A stretch of 64,000 nt of DNA, taken from the NCBI RefSeq assembly GCF_013391695.1, contig NZ_JACBGH010000007.1:33435-97434 (forward strand). Reading direction: 5' to 3'. The stretch is from Thiomicrorhabdus cannonii. GTDB lineage: Bacteria; Pseudomonadota; Gammaproteobacteria; Thiomicrospirales; Thiomicrospiraceae. Shown here piece by piece: positions 1 through 8,921 of this stretch (positions are counted from its first letter, which is position 1; each line of letters begins with the position of its first letter). The notes beneath the pieces are model-generated. The model worked only from the letters and a program-made list of their open reading frames with translations. It was not told where the DNA came from and searched no databases. The position numbers and the translations under genes are program-made.

Positions 1-42
1 AAACCGCCATTCTGAATGCCAGCCAGCAAACTACCTTTTCTT

Positions 43-52
43 AACAGGCCGG
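43..52 (+). repeat. Uptake-like motif core (AACAGGCCGG)
   Basis: Exact 10-bp core followed by CC instead of GT. It sits about 15 bp beyond the terminator of the cbpA-like gene. Nothing else is recognisable in the first 60 bases. Confidence 0.6.
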
Positions 53-63
53 CCAGCGCGCAT

Positions 64-87
64 AAAAAAGCCCGGAGGTTCCGGGCT
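64..87 (-). terminator. Rho-independent terminator of the cbpA-like gene
   Basis: A 7-bp perfect stem AGCCCGG/CCGGGCT with a 5-nt loop is flanked by an A-run at 64-69, which reads as a U-run on the minus strand. It lies about 50 bp after the stop codon of the gene ending at 137. Confidence 0.85.
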
Positions 88-136
88 GGAGTATGACAGT
101 CAAACCGCCTTAAACAGACCTTAACAGGCTTAAAAA

Positions 137-1054
137 CTAGGCCAGATGCGCTCTGGGATCAAACGGCATGCTTTGCGCCATTTGCTCGTACAGCGCTTTC
201 TGCTCGTCGGTCTGCGGCAGCGGCACATGAATCTGCACCACCACATACTGATTGCCCGGCTCACGCCCCTGTGCACCGCCCAAACCGCGGCCCTTGATAC
301 GCAATTTAGCGCCGGACTGCGTACCCGGTGCGATTGACATCTTCACCGGGCCTTTCAGGGTCGGAATTTCCACCTTGGCACCCAAGGCCGCTTCCCACGG
401 GGTAATCGGCAAATCCACATAGACATCCTCGCCGTCGATACGGAAACGCGCGTCTTTTTGCAGATTGATCTCAATAATCACATCGCCATCCGGCCCGCCG
501 TTAAAGCCGCTGAACCCTTTCCCCTTGACGCGGATTTTCTGTCCCTGCAGCACGCCGGCCGGAATGCGCACCTTGATCGGTTTGGTTTCGTAAGCGTAGC
601 TGTGGGTGCGCGGATTGCCGGTTTGCACATTGATGATCTTCTCGGCGCCGTCAATCGCTTCCTGCAAGGTGACCATGACCGCCACGGTCTGATCTTCACC
701 CTTTTGCGGACGCGGCTGGCGCTGACCGAAGCCCTGCTCGCCAAACCCGCCAAAGCCCTGGCCGCCGCCGAACATCGAGCCGAAGATATCGGCAAAATCG
801 GCTCCCTGGCCTTCAAACCCGCCAAATCCGGAGGAGCGGTGATGCGCGTAATCAGCCCCGAAGCGGTCATACATCGAGCGCTTCTCCGGATCGCTCAGGG
901 TTTCATAAGCTTCGCTGATCTCCTTGAACCTGGCCTCGTCGCCGGTCGGCTTGTCCGGGTGGTATTTGGCCGCCAGTTTGCGGTAGGCTTTTTTTATTTC
1001 CGCTTCATCGGCGTTTCTGTTTACGCCCAATAATGCATAGTAATCTTTGCTCAT
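137..1054 (-). CDS. cbpA: CbpA/DnaJ-type co-chaperone
   Basis: Class II J-domain protein, 305 aa, expected to stimulate DnaK ATPase in the cytoplasm; the E. coli relative CbpA also binds curved DNA. The N-terminal J domain (about residues 4-70) starts DYYALLGV and carries the HPD loop (KYHPDK). A Gly/Phe-rich linker (about 75-115, GFGGFGEQGF type) follows, then two DnaJ C-terminal substrate-binding domains (about 125-295). There is no CxxCxGxG zinc finger, which separates it from DnaJ. The start at 1054 is preferred over an in-frame upstream ATG (1072) because an AGGAT Shine-Dalgarno lies just before it and the family begins M-x-K-DYY. No cbpM-like gene is visible next to it. Confidence 0.9.
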   Translation of the reverse strand: MSKDYYALLGVNRNADEAEIKKAYRKLAAKYHPDKPTGDEARFKEISEAYETLSDPEKRSMYDRFGADYAHHRSSGFGGFEGQGADFADIFGSMFGGGQGFGGFGEQGFGQRQPRPQKGEDQTVAVMVTLQEAIDGAEKIINVQTGNPRTHSYAYETKPIKVRIPAGVLQGQKIRVKGKGFSGFNGGPDGDVIIEINLQKDARFRIDGEDVYVDLPITPWEAALGAKVEIPTLKGPVKMSIAPGTQSGAKLRIKGRGLGGAQGREPGNQYVVVQIHVPLPQTDEQKALYEQMAQSMPFDPRAHLA

Positions 1055-1127
1055 GGCTATCCTGTTCGTCACTAGATACGATAATGCAGGGTAACATAAG
1101 GGTGCAGGGCGGTTTTTTCAAGCAAAA

Positions 1128-2120
1128 TCAGGCAATATGGGTGCAATTGCGTCCGCCCGACTTGGCGCGATACAACGCTTCATCGGCACTTTTAAACCAG
1201 TCGGATGCACTCTGCCCGGGTTGCAGCAACGCCACGCCGATGGAAATCGTCAAAGGATGTTCTTCCGCCTGCGTTGCCCGCTCCACCGCCTGGCGCAAAA
1301 CTTCCGCCAAATGATGCGCACCTTCAAGGGTTTTGGCCGTGAGGATGCAAAACTCCTCGCCGCCGAAACGGTAGATTTCGGTTTGCGGATCGCAATGCTC
1401 GTGCAGATAACCCACCAGCTTTTGCAAGGCGCCGTCACCGACCTCGTGGCCGTGAGTGTCGTTGATGCGTTTGAAATGATCGATATCCACCATCAACATC
1501 GCACAGGAGGGCTGGCATTTAACGTCGCGATTCGCAATCAACTCGGCCACACGCACATCCAACGCCCGCCGGTTGCCGACACCGGTCAGCGGATCCAAAT
1601 GGGCGAAACGCTGCAACAATAGGTTATCCGCCCGCAAACGGCTCGAAAACTGCCAGGCAAATATCGCCACCAGACTATAGGTCAAGGCAAAAATGGTCAG
1701 CGTCATGGCATCGACCTTAACACCAACCAACAACACGCCGAACAGCAGCAGGGTATTGGCAAACAAGGCCTCTTTGTCCGGCAGAATGAAGTGCATCGCC
1801 ACCCCCGCCGGAAAGGCCCATAAGAGCGTAGAGGTGCCGAAGGCGTACACCACATACCAGGCACCGGCCATATAGATACACGACGCCAGCCAGGCAATTG
1901 CGCGAATCGCCAACCCTCGGGTCGCCAGCCAACTGAGCAGCAGCAAAAACAGCACAATCAGCACATCGACAATGCCATGCACGGTCTGCTCCAGACTGAA
2001 GCGCCAGACGGCCATCGGAGTAATGGCCAGGGCGGCCAGACTGGCCTGATACTTCAGGAAAAGGGCGGTGCGCCGCGCGTAATAATCGGCGGGAGGAAGT
2101 TGTGAAAATAACGGGAGCAT
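1128..2120 (-). CDS. Membrane-anchored diguanylate cyclase (GGDEF)
   Basis: Predicted c-di-GMP synthase of the inner membrane, 330 aa. The N-terminal half (about residues 25-170) has five or six hydrophobic segments forming an uncharacterised membrane sensor. The C-terminal half is a complete GGDEF domain: DPLTGVGNRRAL, DIDHFKRINDTHGH, active-site GGEEF, and the ISIGVA strand. The RxxD inhibitory site normally five residues before GGEEF is absent (DPQT there), so product inhibition is probably weak. The start at 2120 follows an AGGTGG ribosome site; the frame is open 34 codons further upstream without a better start. The gene stands alone between a chaperone gene and a TonB receptor. Confidence 0.85.
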   Translation of the reverse strand: MLPLFSQLPPADYYARRTALFLKYQASLAALAITPMAVWRFSLEQTVHGIVDVLIVLFLLLLSWLATRGLAIRAIAWLASCIYMAGAWYVVYAFGTSTLLWAFPAGVAMHFILPDKEALFANTLLLFGVLLVGVKVDAMTLTIFALTYSLVAIFAWQFSSRLRADNLLLQRFAHLDPLTGVGNRRALDVRVAELIANRDVKCQPSCAMLMVDIDHFKRINDTHGHEVGDGALQKLVGYLHEHCDPQTEIYRFGGEEFCILTAKTLEGAHHLAEVLRQAVERATQAEEHPLTISIGVALLQPGQSASDWFKSADEALYRAKSGGRNCTHIA

Positions 2121-2245
2121 ACACCACCTGCAAGGCCATGATAGAGCTCCGATTTTAGCAAAAATAACGTAGTTTACACATAGAAACCCCTTATTACCTG
2201 ATAGGCCATACAACCGGGTCATATAACGTATTGGCTACGTGATAA

Positions 2246-2284
2246 TAAAAAAAGCGCCTGCCATCCCGGGATGACAGACGCTTT
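2246..2284 (-). terminator. Terminator of the TonB receptor gene
   Basis: Imperfect long stem (AAAGCG...CGCTTT outer arms, CATCC/GGATG inner arms) with an A-run at its left edge that is a U-run on the minus strand. It lies about 50 bp past the receptor stop codon. Confidence 0.7.
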
Positions 2285-2324
2285 AGAGAGGTGAAGGCGC
2301 TTACAAAAACGCCTCAAAAAAGTG

Positions 2325-2336
2325 AACAGGCCGGGT
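2325..2336 (+). repeat. Uptake-like motif, overlapping a stop codon
   Basis: Full 12-bp motif AACAGGCCGGGT preceded by AAAGTG. Its last T is the first base of the reverse-complement stop codon (TTA at 2336-2338) of the TonB receptor, so on the gene's strand the message reads TAACCCGGCCTGTT. Confidence 0.7.
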
Positions 2337-4528
2337 TAGAAATCCAGACGCGCCGTCAACTTGAAGTTACGCCCCGGATTCAACGTATACCCTTTGTAGG
2401 TGTTGAGGAAGTCAACGTAGGCGGTATCAAACAGGTTCTCCACCGCCGCACCCAGCTTCAGGGTGTTGCTGTCGAGTTTCACATCCACTGCATAACTCAG
2501 GTTCCACACCGCATAGGCATCGGTCGAACCGGTACCGATAGGCAGGTTGTCAAATTGCGAGAACGGCTCGTACAGACCGGCAATTTTCTTCTTGTCCACC
2601 AGACGTACACCCAGACTGACCTTCTGGTTTTTTAGGCCAGCGGCGTCATCAAAACGGTAGTGCCCGTTCAGCGCCAGATTGTTGGCCGGAATCAACGGCA
2701 GCGCCTGATGGTTTTTGACATCACGCCCGTCGATGATTTCCAGTGCGGCATCCGCCGACCAGTTGGCATCGAACTGCTGCGCCACGCTCAACTCCAAGCC
2801 GCGGATTTCGGCATCGGTCTGCTCGGCCTGCATTTCGGGAATGGCGCCAGGTGCTGTCGAAGCCACTTGCTGACCTTCATTCGGCGCGCCCTCTTTGGCA
2901 CGGTAGAATCCGGTATTCGCCAGATAGATATAGTTATTGATCCAGTTCTGGTAGACCGTGACCGTCATCTGCGTGGCCTGGTCCTGCCAGCGCAATGACA
3001 GATCGGTATTCAACGAGGTTTCCGCTTTCAGATCCGGGTTACCCAGCTGGAACGCCTGCACACCGCCGTGTTCGCCCGCCGCATACAGCTCGAAAATGCT
3101 CGGCGCACGGAAACCGGTGGCCATATTCGCCGCCAGACTCAGCTTGTCGCTGAAGCGGTAGGTCGCGCCCGCAGAACCGGTAAAGACATCAAACTCACGC
3201 TCATTGTTGCTGGCGTCAAACACCTCCATTTCATCCCAGAAGTGTTCGTTTTCCGCATTCAATGGTGCTTTGACAGTATGCGTATCGTAACGCGCGCCCA
3301 ACTGCACCAGCCATTTATCCATATCGGCTTCTTCAAACAGATAAACCGCACGCTTGCTCTCGTCGGCCGATGGTGTCAGATGTCCGGAACGCAACGTCTG
3401 CTGCACCTCGCCCAACTCCACGCCAATTTCGCCTTCAAACGGCCCGATAGCCGGATGCTGCAACGCCAGCTTGATATCGTCGCGCTGCACCAGCAAATCA
3501 AGGTATTCCTCGGTGCCTTCGTCTTCGGCCATGGTTTCAAACGGCAGATCATGCGACGCTTCACGCGCATTGCGGGTATGCGTCCAACTTGGTTTTAACG
3601 TCCAGTCGTCGTTCAGATAGAATTCGCCGCTCAATTGCGTCTCGTCGTTCTGCAACTTCTGCCCGGCAGCCAGCGCCTCGTATTCTGACGTGCTGTTGGC
3701 GGCCTCAATTCCCAGATAGTTCTGATGCGAAATCCACTGGGTATGACGCAACTCGACCTTGCCCCAGTCATCGCGGTAACCCACACCGATGGTGCCGGAA
3801 CGGTTCTCAAAATTGGTATAAGGCACTTCGCCCACAAACAGCGGCTTGTCGCTCACCGCGCTGGAGGGCGTCGCCCCTTGGCTGGAAGCGGCATTGGGTA
3901 CGGTGAAGTTATCCGCTTCGCGCACAGAGTAACCGGCGGTTACGCCGAACTTCTCGGCGCCGGCACCGACTTTTACGCCAAATTGCGTTTCACGGTTATT
4001 GGTGTTGTATTCCGTCGCCAATTCGCCGTGGGTGTCCTGTCCGTAAGGGATGGGGGCCTGCAAAACATTGACCACACCGCCCATCGCCTCGGAACCGTAC
4101 AACACGCTTTGCGGCCCGCGAATCACTTCAACGCGATCCGCCAGATACGGGTCGGTATTGGGCAGGTGGCGCGTACCGTAAGCCTGATAATCGGTGTTCT
4201 GGCCGTTGGAAAGCACTTTGACGCGGTTGCCTGTCAGCCCGCGAATCACCGGCTTGCCCGATTGCGTGCCGGCACTCATATTGTTGACACCCGGCATGGA
4301 TTCAAGCATTTCGCCCAAAGAGCCGCTATCGCGTTGCATTTTATCCTGGCCGCTCAAGACATCGACCTGCGAAGGCACATCGAAAGCTTCATGTTCATGT
4401 ATCGGAGAGGCCGACACAGTGACGGCATCCAGTGAAGTTGAGGTCGTTGAATCGGAAGTAGTTTGGGCGTGCGCAGACAGCACACCACCAGCCGCCCACA
4501 AAGCGGCTGCAAGTTTGGTTAATCGCAT
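2336..4528 (-). CDS. TonB-dependent outer-membrane receptor, ZnuD-like
   Basis: Outer-membrane active transporter, 730 aa. A cleavable signal peptide (MRLTKLAAALWAAGG...AHA, about 1-21) precedes a plug domain (about 40-160: PGVNNMSAGTQSGKPVIRGL, RVEVIRGPQSVLYGSEAMGGVVNV) and a 22-strand-type barrel ending in aromatic RLDF. The barrel motif ELYAAGEH...FQLGNPDLKAE and the NYIY strand resemble zinc receptor ZnuD of Neisseria, and a HEHE stretch sits just before the plug; both hint at a metal ligand. The start is preceded by AGGAAA. A small His-rich membrane/secreted protein gene lies 45 bp upstream on the same strand, which fits a metal-uptake pair. Substrate is not certain from sequence. Confidence 0.85.
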   Translation of the reverse strand: MRLTKLAAALWAAGGVLSAHAQTTSDSTTSTSLDAVTVSASPIHEHEAFDVPSQVDVLSGQDKMQRDSGSLGEMLESMPGVNNMSAGTQSGKPVIRGLTGNRVKVLSNGQNTDYQAYGTRHLPNTDPYLADRVEVIRGPQSVLYGSEAMGGVVNVLQAPIPYGQDTHGELATEYNTNNRETQFGVKVGAGAEKFGVTAGYSVREADNFTVPNAASSQGATPSSAVSDKPLFVGEVPYTNFENRSGTIGVGYRDDWGKVELRHTQWISHQNYLGIEAANSTSEYEALAAGQKLQNDETQLSGEFYLNDDWTLKPSWTHTRNAREASHDLPFETMAEDEGTEEYLDLLVQRDDIKLALQHPAIGPFEGEIGVELGEVQQTLRSGHLTPSADESKRAVYLFEEADMDKWLVQLGARYDTHTVKAPLNAENEHFWDEMEVFDASNNEREFDVFTGSAGATYRFSDKLSLAANMATGFRAPSIFELYAAGEHGGVQAFQLGNPDLKAETSLNTDLSLRWQDQATQMTVTVYQNWINNYIYLANTGFYRAKEGAPNEGQQVASTAPGAIPEMQAEQTDAEIRGLELSVAQQFDANWSADAALEIIDGRDVKNHQALPLIPANNLALNGHYRFDDAAGLKNQKVSLGVRLVDKKKIAGLYEPFSQFDNLPIGTGSTDAYAVWNLSYAVDVKLDSNTLKLGAAVENLFDTAYVDFLNTYKGYTLNPGRNFKLTARLDF

Positions 4529-4573
4529 GGTATTTTCCTGTTAAAACAAATTTAAATAAATCAAAAAGCTGTT

Positions 4574-4882
4574 TTAAACAGAAAATGGAGGGGCACGGCC
4601 GTAATAAGGAACGACAACGGCCAACGCAGGCGCGGCAACCGCTACAGTGACAGCAATATGCGCACGCCATTGCGTGACCAGCGGGGCGACCGCATCACTC
4701 GCCGCCTGCACCGGCTGGGCTATCTGCTCCAGCAGATCGCATTCGGCGGTATGGTGATGAAAAGGATGAATTTCGGCATGCAACAACGACGCCGTTTGCG
4801 CGGAGACAAACAGCGCCAGCAGAAAAACCGCTAAAAAAATCCGGTTTTTCAAGAACCTAACACGCATCATAAAACTCATCAT
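4574..4882 (-). CDS. Small His-rich DUF2946-like protein
   Basis: Up to 102 aa. A hydrophobic N-terminal segment (FLAVFLLALFVSAQTASLLHA, about 14-34) is followed at once by HPFHHHTAECD, and the C-terminus ends in an RAPPF motif. This layout (signal-like segment, His/Cys cluster, terminal RxPP) is that of small DUF2946-type proteins often found next to metal-related TonB receptors; a role in periplasmic metal handling is inferred. Start is uncertain: ATGs at 4882, 4879, 4870 and 4867 are all in frame, and a TATAAT-like box at 4891-4896 would favour one of the downstream ones. Confidence 0.6.
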   Translation of the reverse strand: MMSFMMRVRFLKNRIFLAVFLLALFVSAQTASLLHAEIHPFHHHTAECDLLEQIAQPVQAASDAVAPLVTQWRAHIAVTVAVAAPALAVVVPYYGRAPPFSV

Positions 4883-4888
4883 AGCCGA

Positions 4889-4900
4889 GCATTATAACAA
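4889..4900 (-). promoter_or_regulatory. Possible -10 box / half Zur-like site
   Basis: On the minus strand this reads TTGTTATAATGC. It contains a perfect -10 (TATAAT, 4891-4896) and resembles one half of the gammaproteobacterial Zur consensus (TGTTATAAT...). The second half is not conserved and no convincing -35 is at 17 bp, so zinc control is only a suggestion. Confidence 0.3.
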
Positions 4901-4963
4901 CCGGCCATACAAATGGCATCCACAACAGACAGGATAAAACCGCTATTTTTACCCCTTGCCAGC

Positions 4964-4975
4964 ACCCGGCCTGTT
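4964..4975 (-). repeat. Uptake-like motif, intergenic
   Basis: Full 12-mer in reverse orientation followed by GAGTTTATTTTTT. It lies in the divergent intergenic region between the His-rich protein gene and pgm. Confidence 0.7.
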
Positions 4976-5091
4976 GAGTTTATTTTTTAGCCACGACAGC
5001 AAGATTCCCCGATATAATCAACGGATATTTAGACGCAGTTAATCGACGAATTTGCCTCTTTTGGGGCAGCAATCTAAAGGTGTGTGTGACT

Positions 5092-6738
5092 ATGGCGATC
5101 TCTCCCTATGCCGGAAAAAAAGCCCCTGCAAAACTGTTAGAAAACATCCCCAAACTCATGGCGGATTACTACCACCTCAAACCCGACGCCAACCTGCCGG
5201 AACAGGCGGTCAGTTTCGGCACCTCCGGCCATCGCGGCTGCTCCAGCAAAACCACCTTTAACGAAAACCATATCGCCGCCATCTGCCAGGCGATCGTCGA
5301 ATACCGCCGTTTGCAGAACATCGTCGGCCCGCTGTTTATCGGCATGGACACCCACGCGCTTTCGGAAGCGGCGCACGCCACCGCCATAGAGGTGTTTGCC
5401 GCCAACGGCATTCATGTGATGATCCAGTCCAACGGCCGCTACACGCCCACACCGGTCATTTCCAACGCCATTTTGAGTTACAACGCCGGCCGTCAGGGCG
5501 GCTTTGCCGACGGCGTGATTATCACCCCGTCGCACAATCCGCCGCAGGATGGCGGCTTTAAATACAACCCGCCCAACGGCGGCCCAGCCGACACCGACGC
5601 GACCCAATGGATTCAAAACCGCGCCAACGCGATTCTGCTGAACGACCTCAAAGAGGTCAAACGCCTACCCTTGGCGCAGGCGATGGCGTCCGACTGCGTC
5701 ATCCCGACCGACCTGATCACCCCTTATGTCGAGAACCTGCATAAGGTGGTCAACATGCAGGCCATCAAAGAGGCCGGTTTGAAACTTGCGGTCGACCCGA
5801 TGGGCGGTGCCGCCATCGACTTCTGGCAGCCGATTGCCGAACACTACGGCTTGAATCTGGAGGTGGTCAATCAGCAAGTCGACCCGACCTTCGGTTTTAT
5901 GCATGTCGACAAGGACGGCAAAATCCGCATGGACTGCTCCTCGCCCTATGCGATGGCCGGCCTGATCGACCTCAAGGACAACTACGATCTGGCCTTCGGC
6001 AACGACCCCGACGTGGATCGCCACGGCATTGTGACGAAATCGGTCGGTTTGATGAATCCCAACCACTATCTGGCCGTGGCCATCGACTACCTCTTTACCC
6101 ACCGCCCCAACTGGCCGAAGAACGCGGCGGTCGGCAAAACCCTGGTGTCCAGCTCGATGATCGACCGCGTGGCGGCGGCGCACCACCTCAATCTGTGCGA
6201 GGTGCCGGTCGGCTTCAAGTGGTTTGTGGACGGCTTGCAAACCGGCAGCTTCGGCTTTGGCGGCGAAGAATCGGCCGGCGCGTCTTTCCTGTGCATGGAC
6301 GGCAGTGCCTGGAGCACCGACAAGGACGGCATTATCCTCAACCTGCTGGCGGCGGAAATCACCGCCGTCACCGGCAAAGACCCCGGCGAACGTTACCAGG
6401 AGCTGACCGCACAGTTCGGCAACCCGCTTTACACGCGCATTGACGCCCCCGCCAACCGCGAAGAGAAAACGATTTTGAGCAACCTCTCGCCGGAGATGGT
6501 CAAAGCCGACATCCTCGCGGGCGAGAAAATCACCGCCAAGCTCACGCATGCTCCCGGCAACGGCGCGGCGATTGGCGGCTTGAAAATCACCACTGAAAAC
6601 GGCTGGTTTGCGGCACGCCCGTCCGGCACCGAGGATATTTACAAAATCTACGCCGAAAGTTTTAAAGGCGAGGCGCACCTGCAACAGATTGTGCAGGAAG
6701 CGCAAACCATTGTCAGCCAGGCGCTGGCGAACGCCTAA
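5092..6738 (+). CDS. pgm: Alpha-D-glucose phosphate-specific phosphoglucomutase
   Basis: Interconverts glucose-1-phosphate and glucose-6-phosphate in the cytoplasm, feeding glycogen or UDP-glucose synthesis. The 548-aa protein is collinear with E. coli Pgm. It has the substrate loop FGTSGHRG (about 40-47), the phosphoserine loop [12 protein letters not shown], the metal-binding loop DPDVDRHG, the sugar loop GEESAGASF and the phosphate loop RPSGTED near the end. The start MAISPYAG matches the family length; an upstream GTG at 5080 would add four residues. A TATAAT box lies at 5013-5018. The patatin gene begins 17 bp downstream, so the two are probably cotranscribed. Confidence 0.95.
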   Translation: MAISPYAGKKAPAKLLENIPKLMADYYHLKPDANLPEQAVSFGTSGHRGCSSKTTFNENHIAAICQAIVEYRRLQNIVGPLFIGMDTHALSEAAHATAIEVFAANGIHVMIQSNGRYTPTPVISNAILSYNAGRQGGFADGVIITPSHNPPQDGGFKYNPPNGGPADTDATQWIQNRANAILLNDLKEVKRLPLAQAMASDCVIPTDLITPYVENLHKVVNMQAIKEAGLKLAVDPMGGAAIDFWQPIAEHYGLNLEVVNQQVDPTFGFMHVDKDGKIRMDCSSPYAMAGLIDLKDNYDLAFGNDPDVDRHGIVTKSVGLMNPNHYLAVAIDYLFTHRPNWPKNAAVGKTLVSSSMIDRVAAAHHLNLCEVPVGFKWFVDGLQTGSFGFGGEESAGASFLCMDGSAWSTDKDGIILNLLAAEITAVTGKDPGERYQELTAQFGNPLYTRIDAPANREEKTILSNLSPEMVKADILAGEKITAKLTHAPGNGAAIGGLKITTENGWFAARPSGTEDIYKIYAESFKGEAHLQQIVQEAQTIVSQALANA

Positions 6739-6755
6739 GATAACGCGCTTCGACC

Positions 6756-7652
6756 ATGACCACGGACAACCGTAAAAGTGTCTCCCTGATTCTCGGCAGC
6801 GGCGGCGGCCGCGGGCTGGCGCATATCGGTGTGATCCGCTGGCTGGAAGAAAACGGTTACCGCATCGACTCCATTTCCGGCTGCTCCATGGGCGCTCTGG
6901 TGGGCGGCGTGTACGCCGCCGGCAAACTCGACGCCTTCGAGAACTGGTTCAAACAACTCACCCAAACCGACATCCTCGCCCTGCTGGATCTCGCCTGGGA
7001 TCGCACCGGCCTGATCAAAGGCGACAAACTTTTCTCGGTGCTGAAGGAGATGATCGGCAACCCTGATATCGAAAGCCTGCCTATCAAATTCACCGCGGTG
7101 GCCACCGATATCGAACACGAAAAAGAGGTGTGGCTGCAAAGCGGCTCGCTGCTGGAAGCCATCCGCGCCTCGATCGCCCTGCCGATGATTTTCACGCCGC
7201 ACCAGCACCACGGCATGACGCTGATTGACGGCGGCGTGCTCAATCCGGTGCCCATCGCCCCCACCTTCGGCGACCGCACCGACCTGACCATTGCCGTCAA
7301 CCTCGGCGGCAAAGCCGATAAGACCCTGCAACTGAGCGAACCGGCAGAGACCCGGCCCGCCTGGCTGGAAAGCCTGGGCGAGTTGCTGAGCGACATTAAA
7401 TCGCATTTTGGTACGCAGGAAACCAGCGAAACGCCGTTTGTGTGGGACGTGTATGAAATCAGCAACCAGGCTTTCGACAGTATGCAGAACAGCATTGCCC
7501 GCTCGAAACTGGCGGCTTACCCGCCCGATGTGGTCATCGACATTCCGCGCAATGCCTGCGGCATGCTCGAATTCACCCTGGTATCACCGATGATTCAGCT
7601 GGGTTACGACCTGGCCGGACGTTATTTGAATGCGCCACTAAAAAACGGCTAA
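6756..7652 (+). CDS. Patatin-like phospholipase (RssA/NTE family)
   Basis: Predicted serine lipase/lysophospholipase, 298 aa. The oxyanion-hole motif GGGRGLAHIG (about 16-25), nucleophile elbow GCSMG (serine about 44) and the dyad motif DGG (LIDGGVLNPVP, about 155) are all present, so the Ser-Asp dyad is intact. There is no signal peptide. It is the second gene of a likely operon with pgm. Its cellular substrate cannot be read from sequence. Confidence 0.88.
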   Translation: MTTDNRKSVSLILGSGGGRGLAHIGVIRWLEENGYRIDSISGCSMGALVGGVYAAGKLDAFENWFKQLTQTDILALLDLAWDRTGLIKGDKLFSVLKEMIGNPDIESLPIKFTAVATDIEHEKEVWLQSGSLLEAIRASIALPMIFTPHQHHGMTLIDGGVLNPVPIAPTFGDRTDLTIAVNLGGKADKTLQLSEPAETRPAWLESLGELLSDIKSHFGTQETSETPFVWDVYEISNQAFDSMQNSIARSKLAAYPPDVVIDIPRNACGMLEFTLVSPMIQLGYDLAGRYLNAPLKNG

Positions 7653-7669
7653 AGGAAGCGACTAAAAAA

Positions 7670-7703
7670 GGCTCTGTTCGCCGCATCAACGGCTGGCAGA
7701 GCC
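7670..7703 (+). terminator. Hairpin after pgm-patatin operon
   Basis: Perfect 7-bp stem GGCTCTG/CAGAGCC with an inner GCCG/CGGC helix, 17 bp after the patatin stop codon. Only a short T-tract follows (AAGTTTGG), so termination may be weak. Confidence 0.5.
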
Positions 7704-7762
7704 AAGTTTGGGGTGGCCTATTAAAGGCGTGCAGAGGCTCAGCGCACTTTGCAGGACAAGGT

Positions 7763-8033
7763 TATAGGGCACCTCTAATAACTCACGTTGGATTCTGGCA
7801 ACGCCAAATTTGTCAGGTCAAGGCGTGAAGTTGCAGTAATGTCTAGACCTTGCAAAACTTCACAACGCAGAAATGACAAATTTGGCTAAGCCCCTTCGGG
7901 CGGTGCTTAAAAGCCACTTCTTCGGTATTGTGCGCCTTGACCTTAGAATGACTAAGGTCGGCAACGCACGCTTGGAATAAGTGGCTTTTAAGTCCCGCAG
8001 AATCTCATCGGGGGTTATTAGAGGTGCCCTATA
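7763..8033. mobile_element. Non-autonomous MITE-like element, 271 bp
   Basis: Perfect 20-bp terminal inverted repeats lie at 7763-7782 and 8014-8033 (TATAGGGCACCTCTAATAAC and its reverse complement). The outer TATA may be the target duplication. Inside are two further symmetrical structures: a 13-bp perfect inverted repeat GCCAAATTTGTCA (7803-7815) / TGACAAATTTGGC (7874-7886), and a nested hairpin with 11-bp arms AAAAGCCACTT (7909-7919) / AAGTGGCTTTT (7979-7989) that encloses GTGCG/CGCAC and GACCTTAG/CTAAGGTC arms. No transposase is encoded; the only open frame is a 65-codon minus-strand one running out of the element. A second, one-ended copy lies at 13528-13565. The parental family is not assigned. 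Confidence 0.75.
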
Positions 8034-8568
8034 GAGCGTTAAAGAAATATCCCTCAAGCACCTTGAGCGTGCAACAATCAGGCCGGTGAATCGGCTGATT
8101 GCCTGTTACTGGCAACACGGCAAAGTTGAAAACACCTTTGCCGCGCAAATTATCTTAGCGCCGTCCTGTTCAACCTAGCCAATTGATATTTCAAATCTTG
8201 TTGATAGCTTCTTCGCCGTCCGGCAATACAACCATGCTCCACCAGCAAAGCGCGCTAAAACCCTACTTTTAAAATGCATAATATTTTTTTATACCCCTAA
8301 AAGCCCGGCCTGCTCAAAACCGCCCGTAATCCCTGATTTTTTTCAAAAATCGCTCTCAAAACACGCTTTTGATAAGAGCTTGTGCGTATTTTTATTGCCA
8401 TAAAAATAGATTATGAATGGCAAAAAATTATATTTATTAGAATTTACTTATAGACTCGTGAAAATAGGCCCACAAAATTATGCGGGCCGGGTGGCCTGCC
8501 AAAACCCTATCCACATCAATGCACTACACGCGCCGTCCAGCAACGGCGCGTAGCCAGAAGGGAACCCT
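8034..8568. other. Long AT-rich leader region before the fcc genes
   Basis: No gene is supported here. The first part holds a bulged hairpin CAATCAGgCCG...CGGCTGATTG (8075-8101). From about 8270 the sequence turns AT-rich with several poly-T/A runs, as expected for promoters. A GGCCC...GGGCC hairpin (8468-8488) lies about 80 bp before the cytochrome start and could be a leader structure. No specific operator was recognised. Confidence 0.4.
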
Positions 8569-8886
8569 ATGAAAACCGTCATGATGCCATTGAGCGCCCT
8601 GTTTGTCGGCGCTTTGAGCCTGATGCCGCTGGCCGCGCACGCCGACGTCATCAGCAACGCCGAACTATCGGCCACCACCTGTTTTATGTGCCACGGCCCC
8701 GAAGGCAAATACAGCGGCGGCGCCATTCCGCCGCTGGCTGGCTATCCCGCCAACATCATGGTACAGCAACTCAAAGACATGAAAAGCGGCAAGCGCCCCT
8801 CAACCGTCATGCAGCGCCACCTGAAGGCGTATTCCGACGAAGAGATTGAAGCCCTGGCAAGCTACTTTGCCACGCTCAAGCCTTAA
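8569..8886 (+). CDS. fccA: Periplasmic monoheme cytochrome c, FccA-like
   Basis: Small secreted electron-transfer protein, 105 aa, proposed cytochrome subunit of flavocytochrome c sulfide dehydrogenase. A signal peptide (MKTVMMPLSALFVGALSLMPLAAHA, cleavage after about residue 25) is followed by one heme site CFMCH (Cys38, Cys41, His42) and a compact class-I fold of about 80 residues. The start is preceded by AAGGGAA. The flavoprotein gene follows after 35 bp. Cytochromes of this short single-heme type are known partners of FCSD flavoproteins in sulfur oxidisers; pairing here is inferred from linkage. Confidence 0.85.
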   Translation: MKTVMMPLSALFVGALSLMPLAAHADVISNAELSATTCFMCHGPEGKYSGGAIPPLAGYPANIMVQQLKDMKSGKRPSTVMQRHLKAYSDEEIEALASYFATLKP

Positions 8887-8921
8887 CGCCCTTGCCGCCC
8901 TTTCAACAGGAACAGACCGAC

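Noticed and set aside
5665..6705. 346-codon minus-strand frame opposite pgm
   Set aside because: Antisense to the conserved phosphoglucomutase core; no independent evidence.
7860..8057. 65-codon frame in the MITE-like element
   Set aside because: Starts outside the element, follows its palindromic arms, and has no ribosome site; considered non-coding.
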